64,000 bases of DNA from Favolaschia claudopus (Eukaryota; Basidiomycota; Agaricomycetes; Agaricales; Mycenaceae). Each line of letters opens with the position of its first letter. The stretch's first letter is position 1. The notes under the pieces were generated by a model. It was not told where the DNA came from. It saw nothing but the letters and a program-made list of their open reading frames with translations, and made no database searches. Below are positions 1 to 11,060 of the stretch, in pieces. Location of the stretch: NCBI GenBank assembly GCA_037176885.1, contig JAWWNJ010000036.1, positions 1,364,001-1,428,000 of the forward strand. Direction: 5' to 3'. Made by a program: the position numbers and the translations under genes.

Positions 1-30
1 GACGGTTTGTGCACCGCGCACGACGTCGGG
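1..30 (-). repeat. tRNA-like repeat, 5' half only (cut by window edge)
   Basis: On the minus strand this reads as the acceptor 5' strand CCCGACG followed by TC and the conserved D-arm-like hairpin GTGCGCGGTGCAC. The T-arm would lie outside the window. It is the first visible member of the array. Confidence 0.5.
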
Positions 31-263
31 TGGGGTAGGTATTTGAATGACTGTAAAAGATGTCAGAAGCATTTGGGGCAAAAGATATTGTTTGCATACC
101 TCGAGGTTCGCGAACAGTTGAACTTCATTACTTATTCTCGTTTTGTCTGCATGATTCAGAGAGATGGAGACCGGGTAACTCGACTTACTTCCTCGAGACA
201 GAAATAGACGAAAATATCATGGGAGGCATAGGAGAAAAAGGTGCCGCCGAGTTTCCCATACAT

Positions 264-354
264 CCGGACACGGGGAATCGAACCCCGAGTTTACCGAGTA
301 AGACTTCGTCGACATGATGATTTTGACGGTTTGTGCGCCGCGCACGACGTCCGG
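264..354 (-). repeat. tRNA-like repeat A1
   Basis: Read on the minus strand, a 7-bp acceptor-like stem (CCGGACG with TGTCCGG, one G-T) encloses a D-arm-like hairpin (GTGC, loop GCGGC, GCAC) and a perfect T-arm (CGGGG, TTCGATT, CCCCG). The T-arm matches the RNA polymerase III B box GGTTCGATTCC. Between them is an ACCG/CGGT stem whose ~28-nt loop is too long for an anticodon loop and has no U33 at the expected place. It could be an intron-bearing tRNA gene, a tRNA pseudogene or a tRNA-derived SINE head. The A box is weak. No anticodon is assigned. Confidence 0.6.
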
Positions 355-569
355 TAGAATGTGGGTCACTATGAGGGTTTTTCAGAGGGATTCGTGAAAG
401 ATTTGGTGCAAAAGATTATGATTTACATACCTGGAAGATGCATATGTTCGTGGACAGTTGAACCTTGCAGCTGCTTATCCTGCATGAGACTCTAAGACAA
501 AAAGAAACATCATCATAAGTGAAACAGCAGTAAGAACAAAAAAACAACAATATAGTCCTCGGTGCATAT

Positions 570-667
570 CCGGACGTGGGGAGTCGAACCCCAATTTACC
601 GAGTTCAATTTTTTCATCGAGTCATCAATAATAATTTCACGGTTTGTGCGCCGCGCAGGACATCCGG
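570..667 (-). repeat. tRNA-like repeat A2
   Basis: Same architecture as A1: acceptor CCGGATG with CGTCCGG (one T-G wobble), D-arm-like GTGC-type hairpin with one change, T-arm GGGGTTCGACTCCCC. The central segment is longer (~35 nt loop) and unrelated in sequence to A1, while the acceptor, D-arm and T-arm are kept. Confidence 0.55.
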
Positions 668-958
668 TGACTCGTTGTGATAGGAAGAGTCCTATGTATA
701 AGTAGTGAGCATGAAGGATGTTTGGGTGAGATATATAGCAGGGTGGAATCGCACTTCACAAATGAACTTGAAGTTGTGAAAAGCTTTTGGGATTCAAGGA
801 AGTCAGGGTCGTGCCAGACGTCGAGAGAATATTCAGTGCGTTATCGCGCTCGCGAGTAAAGGCGTAAGTAGTCGTATTTGGCCTGAAGATGTGATAGCAG
901 TACTTGGAAAATCCTCTCTGATGATGGAAAAAGAAAACATGCGGCAAATTCATATAAT

Positions 959-1053
959 TCGGACGAAGGGGAATTGAACCCCTTCGGCAGCAGGAATGCT
1001 TCAATGTGCGCCTCATATAGAGTTTACTGGTGCGCCGCGCACCAAGTTCAAGC
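959..1053 (-). repeat. tRNA-like repeat A3, degenerate
   Basis: The T-arm (GGGGTTCAATTCCCC) and the GTGCGCGGCGCAC hairpin remain, but the acceptor strands no longer pair. The ~290 bp between A2 and A3 resembles the sequence that follows repeat B4 in block B, so A3 corresponds to the weak fifth unit near 19,710-19,800. Confidence 0.4.
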
Positions 1054-4000
1054 ATTTTGAGACGGATTCGGCTTGTCAAACTGTTGTTAATTCTTCTCTC
1101 TGAGTTTGGTTTCGAAATTTGGATTCAAGCTGCAGTATTTATTCGAGATGGGCGGCCAGTGATAGGGCAGTCGAAGGAGCTTCCTGGGCATTCAGACGAG
1201 GTACAGACGATGACAAGATGAACATTCAACAGACATCGACAACGAAGAGGGCAAGTTGGGACGCGTGTGAACAGGTGTGAACCCGATCAATATATTGACA
1301 GATACGTCTCAGGCCTGGTTGTTGTCGTCCTTTTGGCCGGCGCCGCTCTCGACGGACCCGTCCTCGTGGGCGACTGGAATACTCAGAACCAATAACTATA
1401 GTCGAACCAGACCACTTCCGACTTGTCCTCGATCGCTCTTGACGCCAATTCACCACGCTCCTCAAAGTGTTGCCGCCGCTCACGACTTGCTCAATGCTCT
1501 TGACGGTCTTGCGGACTGCTCAAGTACCCTACCGTCGCCCATCGAGTTGGTTCTGATATGGCTGTGTGTCAAAACTGCGAGGACGGCAAGATGGAGCAAG
1601 AAGGTGGCAAGATGAGGCCGGAAGACTATAGAAAAAGCAAAGGAAAAGTGGCAATATCGGCAATCCCTTCGTCGGAAGTCGTGGGCGTGGTCTAGTGTGG
1701 GTGGCAGAATAGTTTTGGGCTGAATCTGCCAGGCAGAATGGCAGAACGGCAGGGCAGAATGTTGGCAGATCATGGCAGAAACGGCAGGTCAAATTATTGG
1801 TAAATAAATTAGATCCAGTAAAAAAGCACGCATCGTAGGTTGGTCTGACCTGATTCTGGAGTAAACTGAACTGAAATTCTGCACCCGCAAGTTTCCTGTA
1901 CCTCTAGGGATTTTCTACATACAATTTCGCGGAAACGAGGTGTGGACACGTGATGATGGTACAATCGTAGTTCAGTGTTCCTTTCTGAATCTCATTCGGA
2001 AGGCTGATGAAAGACAATAAGAAATGTGTCTCGCTGTTCGGGAGCCTCCCTGCTCAAAAAATCCTCACTCTGAACATTGTACAACAGGCCGGAAGTAGCC
2101 GGGCCGGTCCTCAGCCGCCAATTTCTGCCACATTCTGCCGAGCACCCTGGTGTTCTGCCAATTTGCCTGCCATTCTGCCCTGCCATTTGGCAGTTTGGCA
2201 GAATTCTGCCAACCACACTAGCGTGGTCCATGACTCGCCTTGGGTTTCTCTCTCACCGGGTCCGTCTCGTACTTCCTCGGCCGTCTTTCTTGTCCAGGTG
2301 CGTCTGTTTTATCGCTCTCTAGCCTCTGTCACTCGTACCAAACGCCGTTTTCAGCTACTTGCCCCAAGTCTTTCCCCACATCCATGCCACCCGCTGGCCG
2401 CCCCTCGACTTACGGGACCCCCAACCGCGACTCTGTATTGCCTCCGGTCCCTCTTCGGTATTTCATGCCGCCTTTCTCCCCCCTCCAACCCGATCATCCG
2501 ACTTGCATCCGACCTCCGCCCACCCCATTTTTCATCGACCCTAGACTGTCCTCTCACTGGATCTTCGCTCCTGCTCCAAGTCGTGTCCCCATCCCACCTC
2601 AATACTTACATAAAGCTTTCAGCGACCTCCTCTCCTCACCGCCTCAGTTATTCGACTGTTTCTGCTCTTTCTTGACGACCCCTTCTCTCTGCTCCATCTA
2701 CGCATCCCTCTCCTTATCTTCCTTCCCATCCCTTTTATGCATAGCTACTTACTCACCTCCGTCTTAAACCTCCCCGTTCTACTGGTCTTCTCCTCCAGCT
2801 CTGCCTGCTACCCCCACATGTACCTCATGCCGCGCGGTGTCATCCTCCCCACCTTCCCCGCCTCCTTCTCGCATTCTCATATACCCGTTTCCGCGCCGTA
2901 TGTAACCACACCCCACATACTCGCTACGCGGACAGACACTACACGTATGACTGGCCCTCGATACGTACGTACCTGCTCGTGCCGCTCTCCCCTACCCCTA
3001 CCCTCGCCCTTCCTCTCCCCGTCCTGCGTGCACTCGTTATCACTCTCATCCTGACGCCTCACTCCCGACACCCGTCACGGCCCACTATCATATCCTTACG
3101 ATTCCGACACCTCGGCCCTTACCTCGCTCTACTCGTACTCGACGCGTTCTTCTCGACTCGTACCGTACCAATCCGGCACATCCTTATCTTGCTTTTTGAC
3201 CTTGTCCTTTACCGCCGTCTATCTCTTGCTGTCCCCCTCTTCACATTCATCGTTCAGCCTTTGATTGCTCCGCCCGTAATCTCTGCCCCACCCACGCCCT
3301 TACTTCCGGATATGTGTTCCCGCTGACAGATTCGGCATCAGCGCCACGCTGTCTTTGGAGGAGCCTGCTGCTGCTTCGCAACGGTTCTATGCCGGCGGGC
3401 CCGGGGGCGCTGGTCAAGACCGATTGGGTTAGGGGGAGTTTCAGGATTCACAAGAATGTCGTGTCGGGGTTTGTGCTATCGGGGGAACGCGGCTGCGCTG
3501 GAGGTCGTTGGTGAGGGTAGCAGATTGAGCAGTGGGGCTTGGCCGCCGTGGGATGGTGACCATCGTGGTAAGTGGCGCTGCTTTTTGTGAGCTTGTCTCA
3601 CCTTTCGGTGTTTTGCAGGCTCTCATAAGAACTAAGCGGTAGTGGTGCGCGAGCGTCGTTGGCGCGGTATGCAGGCAGGATGTTGCCTCTGATGTATACT
3701 TGACGGCAGACGAGTGGCGCAGCTTCGACGACAGTCTTTCCATTCTCGCGCCTCTCTTCGTTTCACCCTCGTCCCCAATTCAAGGGCAACATTCTAGCTT
3801 ATGCTTCATTCGTCATCCCCTTCTCTGATTCTCCCTATACAGTCTCGATACTTCCCTACAGACTCGAGGAAGGATTCAGCGGCGCGTTCCTGATGAAGTC
3901 CCCGACGCTGTCATGGACATGAGTGGGAATGGGTTCAGTGTGGATGCCGTATACGGATGTGAGCTGGAGGTCGACGAGGAAGAGGGCGGAAGTTGGCCCA

Positions 4001-4434
4001 TAACGTGGTGAAGTCGCCGTGATTCTCTATATGATATATCTAAGTTACGACGGTAGCTACAGGTGTGGCTCGCGAATTGTGGACAGCTCTTATTGTAGTC
4101 GTATTGACCTTGTAGCAATGACAGTCGTACATGTGCATGGGGTCCTTACAATTTGCTTCCAATTATCCTTCGCCGTATGGGTGGCTGTGTTACACTCTTG
4201 CATCCTGCCATTATCTGATTCACATTGCCGTCGACGGAATAACGAGTCGGGCTTCTCTTACACCGTCCTCCTTACTACCGTAAGCTCTTTCCAGCTCTTC
4301 CAGGTCCCATTCAAGCAGAGAATTCCCCGCTTGCAGCGAGTACTCGAAACCGCTTCCCGCAACTTGAAGCTGGGTGCCCAACTTTTGAAGTCCCACCTCG
4401 CGCACAAGCGTGCCACCTAGTCGCCAGATTTCAA
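1054..4434. other. Non-genic stretch, C/T-rich
   Basis: From about 1054 to 2000 I see no gene. From 2000 to 3330 the plus strand is very pyrimidine-rich and gives several overlapping open frames in all phases, which is expected from composition. A short inverted motif family built on TTCTGCC/GGCAGAA surrounds 1725-1790 and 2120-2215 (TGGCAGAA-type words on one side, TTCTGCCA-type words on the other), suggesting the ends of a small foldback element. From 3330 to 4434 nothing is recognised. Confidence 0.4.
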
Positions 4435-5370
4435 ATGGATCTCTTCCATGCTCGGACTCCCGATATTTGGGAACGACTCCGAAACAATGCCTTGGCCCTG
4501 GATATCGAGACGCTAGCCATACGCAAATCCATCGATATAGCCCAAACACGTCTCAACGTGCTGCAGAATCAGGGTGGTCCGTCGGTCGAGGCGGAATATT
4601 TATCCCAATACATCGCTCGATATTCCTCCCTGCTTGCACCCATACGTCGCCTTCCGGTCGATGTCCTGCGCACCATCTTTCTCGATCCTGTCCTGCACAA
4701 AACGCAGCCAGCAAAAACTTACCGAGGCATCGTCGTTCGATACAGTCCGAACTGTCTTGGTGCGGTGTGCCATCACTGGAGAAGTGTTACATGCGAAATC
4801 GCAACACTTTGGTCCAACCTCTTTGTTTTTTTGAATTGGCCCCGTCGATACACCATCGATTCACTGCGCATCGCACTCAACCGGTCGCGGAACGCGCCTC
4901 TCAATCTTTCGTTCAGACCAGTAAAGACCTCATCGTGGTCCACACTTGATGACGAGATCATGGAAGAAGTTCTCAAACACGCTGCGCGGTGGGCAAGTGT
5001 CAACCTGCCATTGGATCCACACTTTCTGCAGCAGCTAGCGCCCATTGAGGGAAAACTCGAGAGTCTTCATACTCTGACATTCTTTGCTCGAGACAAACAT
5101 ACTGCCCTTCCACCGACCAAAGCTTTTGCATTTGCCCCCAAACTTCGAGATTTCCGACTGTTTGGAAATTTTTCACCGGATATCTCCGCTCCCCCTGTCC
5201 TTCCGTGGCAGCAGTTATCGACACTACGTATCGATTCGGATAGGGACAATCCCGAATTCTATCGTCGGCTCCTCTCACGCACGCAGAATGCTAGCCAGCT
5301 TGTCATAAGCCTTCGGGACGCCGGGGAGGCGAATCCCCAAGAGATCTATGAAGGCCGCCATCGGACAAAA
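4435..5370 (+). pseudogene. F-box-like gene, N-terminal piece (gene broken by two insertions)
   Basis: The ATG at 4435 opens a frame with an N-terminal helix rich in A, L, I and Q (about residues 14-45, probable coiled coil) and then an F-box-like motif IRRLPVDVLRTIFL near residues 71-84, followed by the C-x-V-C-H-H-W-R type segment usual in agaric F-box proteins (CLGAVCHHWRSV). Leucine-rich-like strands follow. The frame leaves F-box sequence near codon 312, where low-complexity CATCCC/TCCTCATC sequence of the first insertion begins; the read-through ORF stops at 5457. Continuations lie at 9436-10033 and 16751-16849. F-box proteins act as substrate adaptors of SCF ubiquitin ligases; the target is unknown. 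As it stands the gene can only give a truncated protein. Confidence 0.8.
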
Positions 5371-8300
5371 ATAAATGGTTTTGGCTGTCACTGCCCATCC
5401 CAGCTCGTCATCCATCATCCCAGTTCATCCTCATCAATCCTCGGCCATCCCAACTGATCCTCATCGAACACGATGATATCCTCACCAATCCCTGCTCATC
5501 CTTGGGATGACTTGGGACCACATTGGGACCTGTCCTAATGACAACCTGGGGAAACTCAAAACAAGTCAAGTGGGGTGAATTTGAGGACAGAACCTGTCCT
5601 AACACATCCCAAATCATCCTCATGAGCTGCCATTGATACGCGGCATGAGCGCTGATCGCCGAGGTTGGACCCAATCACACGGCGATCTTCGGCAATTTAT
5701 GCCGTGCTTTCGGGTGCTGGTGTTTTCGCTATGGTTGAAAGGTTTGGAGACCTGGGTTTGTGTCAAGAAAATGATATGACAGACAGGGTGCGTAAGTTGG
5801 GTTTCAAAATGGGATTAGCCCTGAGACGCCCTCATTAAGCCACTACAGTAAACAGTTTCAACCAAAATCGAGCCATCAGCAAGAGACCTAAATTGGAGAT
5901 GGTCTGATTACCTTGAACAAGATGCGCCTCCGTTTCGCTCCGGCAGGCCTGTGTGCAAAAAATCGGAGATCCTGTTGAATACCCAAAATTCATATCGAGA
6001 ATACTCACAATTTGGGGAGCCAGTGCTTGGCCAGTGCACGAAGGACAGTGGGCAAGGGAAATTCCAAGGACTAGAGAGTCATTGACGGAACATATAAGTA
6101 AATAGATACGCCTCAGCGGCCTCGATAGGTTGAGACGGACAGACGAGAAAGCCAACGCGCGAAGCGAGATTGCGAGCATTTGTGACGCGGGGCCCCAGGG
6201 CGGCCAGATTAGATACCCTGCGAGTTGCCACTGGCAGATATCTGTTGAGGTCTCGGGAACTTGGTAATCCGATTTCAGAAAGAAACGGTGGAGTGTTTGT
6301 GTCGAGGAATTATACCGATTTGAACTGAGCATTTCATTTGGGTTGCGTGTGGTCTGGAGTGGAGAATCTTGGCCCAGAAAATAGTGATGAATACGACGAT
6401 CAGGTACCAAGGTTCTTGAACGTGAAGATGGAAAAGGATTTCTTGAAATAGGGTCGATATCGTTGCCAATCACCAAAGCAAAAGGGTATAACATGAAGAA
6501 AAAAGACATTGTAAGTGAAACCAAGCAATGGCCCAGCTCATCAGAGTTTCTGGGTGTTCAATTGTTCTTCGAAATATCGAAACACACTCGAATTGAAGTA
6601 GTCAAACTTGGGGCTGGCTTGAACAAAGCTTGACGAAAGCCGAGAGAGGGAAGCAAGCAAGGCCAACCATTTGGACCGAAGGAAGTAGATTGCAAGAATA
6701 TGTATACTTACTCCCTGTGCGTGGAGAGAGAAATAAAAGGTGGATGCCCAATCGCGCGGTCAAGATGATATATGTACCTCCACAGCTTTGATTTCTGTAC
6801 GTTTCAACACTGCGTCGCTATGAAATGAAAAGAGCCTGGCCCGATACAAACGTTTCATATGTTGTTGCTGAGCTGGCTCATAGAATTAACTGCGCTTACC
6901 ACAGTGCAATGACGCAACCCTGCGGCAAAGTCATGCACTGGGATACATGCAATCCAGAATTCTCGGGCCGCGAGAGAAGAAGGAGAGAATAGAAAACGAA
7001 GGGGATATTGCACTGCGGCGAGACCATGTCGTTATCTAAACGGTAGATGTGTGAGGCAAATAACGAAGTTCACAGAATTTTTCTTGGACGCAGTGGCTAC
7101 TACTCAATATCCTTCACGGAGATTAATCAATAAAATCGTGTCGGAGTGGAATGTGGATTATTTCTCCACATGCAGCAGCTGTAATTGGCTGAGAGATGTG
7201 ATTGAGGTGTTATAATTGCTTAGGAGTAGGCAAAGGTGTACCTGGGTATCGATCTCGCGAGCGGAACCGGGAACGAATATCTGAAAGTCGAAGTGATCCG
7301 ATCAACAAAACTTCTCCACGGTTCAAATCTCGTAAATCGTTAACGCGTTGGCTTAACATTTCGAGAGTTTCTCGTCATGGACTCCGCAATTTCTTTTTCT
7401 TTGATGAAAGCTCCGAGTTCATCAATTGTCACGCGTCAAGGGAGAGAGTCTGCTGCTATCTGACCGCAGCAAGGTTTCTTGTTGAGAATCTCGAGACTCG
7501 GTACTGATGTACATGTTGATGTGATCAAGCGAGTTTACCACGGTTCAACTTCTCCGCACTACGACTGTCCGGTGAAATTTGAGGGAAGGCCATGGACATT
7601 GATAGAAGCCAATTGGAAGAGGAAGCTTCGAATCAAGGTTTATGTCAGGGAAAACAAACTACCTCTTGAATATAACTGAAGCCAAGGTAGGTAAGATGGT
7701 TTGAATGCATACCTACTTCAAGTTACTTCAGTCCAAAACTTGGGAATCCGACACAGAATCTGTGTCGGATATTGGTCAGGAGCTGACAAGCGGAAACACA
7801 TCTATCTGACATTTGATGCAACATTGCGGAAGGTGAGGATGGAGCATCAGAGTCCAGACACGCTCACCGGCGGCACGGAGAAAGATAAAGGGAGCTCTAT
7901 TGGGTATTTGAGATTGATGTCATGGCTTCCGAGTAAGTGACACCAAATTCTTCGGGAGCGCGGCGGCCAGATGATAATGGTCTTCAGTGTAGAAGTCCCA
8001 ACATATCAAGGGAAGTAAGTAGGGTTTGATTGCAGTTCCGCTGCTCTGAGTTGTGTATGAACTTCACTAATTCGACTTCCCTGTTCGGGGTGTATTGAAG
8101 GCAGTGGCCAATGCCGGACACAATTCAGTAACTTGCAATATTCATAATCTGACTCGAGGGTGCAGCCCGAGCCATATTAAGTCTAGGCGGGTGCGTGCCT
8201 TTCAAATCACGATACTACTTCTGTCAACCTTTCCTAGTAATTGTGTAGAGTCTCAGAGCGGCAAGCTGCCACAAAGGACGCCACAGGACGTTGTTCAATC

Positions 8301-9435
8301 AAAGCTTTGTCAAACGGCCAACTCAAGCTCTTGGCTGACTTGGTTATATGATTCTCCAGGAGCTTCCATCTACCTTCCCACCTGGTTTCACCGATCAAGA
8401 GAATGATCCCGGCTTCCATGTATCGTTCGATAGACATTGCTCTGTTCATACTCAACGCGTCATTCAGTCCGGATCAGCCCATGCCCTCAACTACAACATA
8501 ATTTCTTTCAAGATTTTCAGGATCGATCCTCCGGAACGGACGAGCCTACGCAGTCAACTCATCTAACAAGTGTCGTGGTCCCTTCCCAATTGATCGGACA
8601 GGATCCCTTTATCCGAGCTCTCTTCACCGCCAGCTCAATACGGTTGAGAACTCGTGTGTTAACATTACCTCTTCCGACGAATTTCTCAAGGGCCACAGAG
8701 GTGGCCCGAGCATGATGGGTTTTCGCCTTGCACGTTGGATAATTTATCAAGAATACATCTGACTTTTCCATTCTGACCGCCTCGATCCTATCAACAGAAA
8801 TTGCAGTCTGCTGGTGCATGAGGTATGTTTCTGGAATGCTCAGCGGCTGGTTTTGCTCAGGTTTCAGATCCGGGCATCTGGAGAGAAGGGCAGGTGCGTA
8901 TTATTCCCAAATTGTTCGACTGATATTGTCGTCGTCGATGAAGAGGTGAAGTTCGATCCAGATCTACATACATCGCAACGCAGGACCGGAGAGTTTTCGC
9001 TATTCACGTTCAAGTTCATGCCACGATGCCGGAGTGAAGCGGACAGATGAAATCAAATCGGCATGCCATGCCGAGCTTCGGCAGATCAAACATTCATTGG
9101 GTGCCGGAGATCGAAGTCGGGATAAACACCCTTTTACGCGATGGCTAGGCCAGAATTGGCTTCGCAAACGAAAATCACTGAAATTCAAGATCCGTCGGGA
9201 TGTCTCAGGACACCTGAGGACAGCTGGTGACAAGGAAACTGAGGATTGACGGGGATATCACCAGGATATCATGGTGGCAGGCTAGGAGAAGTGAGGACGA
9301 GCGAGGACTGAACAGGGATGTGTTAGGACAAGGAAGGATGAACGAAGAAGGCTGGTGACAGCTGAGGATGGCTAGGGATTGATGGGGATGGGCAATGATG
9401 ACCGGTGATGGGAATAATTTCCTGGATTTTGTCCG
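5371..9435. mobile_element. ~4 kb insertion of unknown class in the F-box gene
   Basis: The segment separates two in-frame parts of one F-box coding sequence. Its ends are rich in short words that are inverted with respect to each other: CATCCC and TCCTCATC on the left (5390-5640), GGGATG and GAGGATG on the right (9200-9420). One 16-nt word, TGTCCTAACACATCCC, lies at 5595-5610 and recurs inverted at 9315-9330. Short outer matches CGGACAAAA (5362-5370) and TTTTGTCCG (9427-9435) could be terminal inverted repeats. I found no convincing target duplication and no transposase; the longest inner ORF (5835-6524, minus) matches nothing I know. Subterminal inverted arrays suggest a non-autonomous DNA transposon, but the exact ends are uncertain. 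Confidence 0.55.
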
Positions 9436-10033
9436 GTATGGGCCACCAAAGAGATCACGTCGTGCGAGTTGCGAAGGATCACTGTCTATGGTCATTGTCC
9501 GAGAAACCGAGGCCACAACTGTCAGGAGTCGGATATCTTGAAGCGCATCAATGCACCGGCACTGAAGTCACTCGCCATGGTGTACTTCAGGTTGTGGAAC
9601 CATTCTACGAATGAGAATGTTGGGTCTTTTATCGAGCGTTCTGGATGCCATTTGCAGACCTTGCGATTAGAGAGCATTCCCATCCGACCCGCCGATCTCT
9701 TGGAGCTCCTACGAATGCTTCCGACGGTTGAGAACTTGGTACTCTCCGATCTCCTTCCCAACAGCATCACCAAACCCGCCATCCAAGCGCTCACATTCGC
9801 CGCATCTTCTGGAGATGAAGCGATCCTTCCAATGATGACCACCTTCGTTGTAGATGGGGGTTATCTGTTTGACGCTGATGCACTCTTGACGATGCTGCAG
9901 AGCCGACTGATCCACTCGCATCTGCGTCCACGACTCAGACATTTCGATATCATCTTGCCCACCCTTAGCATTCCTGCAGCTCGCCTCCAAGAATTTGTTG
10001 TTGACACTGCGATACCGATGGCGGCATCGTTTT
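9436..10033 (+). pseudogene. F-box-like gene, middle piece
   Basis: This continues the gene begun at 4435. It carries leucine-rich-like strands of the agaric F-box family (INAPALKSLAMVYF, CHLQTLRLESIPI, LPTVENLVLSDLLP, LRHFDIILPTL). The frame runs directly into the 5' LTR at 10034 and ends 13 codons later at 10074 on LTR sequence (SRLNDNLIATTP), the same peptide that ends the retrotransposon pol frame. The last five gene bases before the LTR, GTTTT (10029-10033), are the target site duplication. Confidence 0.75.
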
Positions 10034-10500
10034 TGTCACGATTGAATGACAATCTTATCGCGACAACACCTTAATCTTATCCACCGCCCTCGCCCTTCTT
10101 TTTCATCAGGCCTGACACCATGACCGTCGCCCACACACATGATCACACACACTATCTATCGTTCACTCACTGCCACGTCACAGGACACTGCACCCTTCCC
10201 ATCGTTCACCACCGTTCTCCTGCAACAACATGGGAGCCACATGTTTGCCATGCCATAGGAGGGAGGAAGCCTCATGGATGACGACAGGATGAAGAACGTT
10301 CCATAGAACACATGTTTCCCACACGCTTGACACTCAGAGTACGCATGTAGTTAATAGTTCACACGGTTCAGTAGACAGTATAAGTAGAGTAGTTTATTCG
10401 CCCTTGTACCCTAGTCCTTTTATTCAGTTATTTTCTCGAGCTAATACCGCACCACCCAACCCCTTGTCTTAGACCTGGGGCGCGAGGCTTGATTGTGACA
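10034..10500 (+). repeat. 5' LTR
   Basis: 467 bp with short inverted ends TGTCAC/GTGACA. It contains the putative promoter (TATA at 10379) and the start of the transcript (about 10412), so R plus U5 would be about 89 bp. Confidence 0.95.
10379..10385 (+). promoter_or_regulatory. LTR TATA box (TATAAGT)
   Basis: The TATA-like word lies 33 nt upstream of TAGTCCTTTTATT (10412-10424). That is the usual TATA-to-start distance, and the start would coincide with the sequence complementary to the primer binding site. Confidence 0.6.
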
Positions 10501-10514
10501 TAATAAAAGGACTA
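10412..10514 (+). other. Self-primer: 13-nt LTR/primer-site complementarity
   Basis: Just after the 5' LTR, AATAAAAGGACTA (10502-10514) is the exact reverse complement of TAGTCCTTTTATT (10412-10424) inside the LTR. No TGG-type tRNA primer site adjoins the LTR. In Tf1/sushi-type elements the 5' end of the RNA folds onto the primer site and is cleaved to prime reverse transcription. The placement here, 13 nt at the predicted transcript 5' end and a site beginning two bases after the LTR, fits that mechanism. Seen: the complementarity. Inferred: its use as primer. Confidence 0.75.
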
Positions 10515-11060
10515 CCATCTTACCATCGTACCATCTACCCTTCGACCTCCTTTCCCTATCTCCCCTCCTCTATCCACTACTTGGATCCTGTTCGACCTCT
10601 ACATCTTTTCATCAAGACCCATTGCTCTACCCATCGACTTCTACCTCGTTACCCAACGAGTCTAAATAAACGCCAATCACTTGTGGTTCACTCAAGCAGA
10701 CAGACGCTAGGCCACGGGAAACGTTGAGTCCGTCCCAAGCCATAAAGCAGTCGCAGAAGCACTAGTCGGATCTTCGGAGAGGACTATCTTGCTGTCGTGG
10801 GGAGTGTCGTAGAAGACCCCGGGCAGTTCTGCTAGCAAGAAATCACAGTGACCTCACCCTGACCTTCGTGGTCCTTTTACCAACAACCCGCATTCAGTGG
10901 TCGATACTGCCACTATAAAGAATACGTAATCCCTATAGCAACCACGTTCCGAGCACCCTCACCCTTATCATCCTCATCCTCCCGGGACGCGTCAGAAGTT
11001 GCTGACCAACTACTCGCCATTTCCACCACTACCCATCACACCTTTCACACCGCTCCCATC

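Larger units (their letters stand above)
1..3500. repeat. Duplicated block A (tRNA-like array plus pyrimidine-rich tract)
   Basis: This block resembles block B (about 18,690-22,500) in the same orientation. Both begin with minus-strand tRNA-like repeats spaced 310-390 bp, then pass through a segment with shared text (near 1277-1330 and 20066-20110, both reading a GAACCCGATCA start and a GACAGATA core), then a long C/T-rich tract. In the tract one frame shares the peptide SFLTTP and a PPQ-LH context (near 2600-2680 and 21050-21140). Identity looks like roughly 60-75% by eye, so the duplication is old or the family is dispersed. Boundaries are approximate. I see no protein in it that I recognise. 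Confidence 0.6.

Noticed and set aside
264..354. Calling the repeats functional tRNA genes with a named amino acid
   Set aside because: The anticodon cannot be placed: loop too long, no U33, D-loop too short. Only tRNA-like status is supported.
264..1053. CRISPR-like reading of the regularly spaced repeats
   Set aside because: Units are 90-98 nt with 220-290 bp between them, related spacers, in a eukaryotic genome.
2007..3326. Long overlapping plus-strand ORFs (up to 222 aa)
   Set aside because: They lie in a C/T-rich tract that is open in all three frames, rich in S, P, L and H, with no family landmarks; composition explains them.
5835..6524. 229-aa minus-strand ORF inside the first insertion
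   Set aside because: Hydrophobic in places, but no transposase motif, no conserved domain and no splice-consistent extension; kept only as content of the element.
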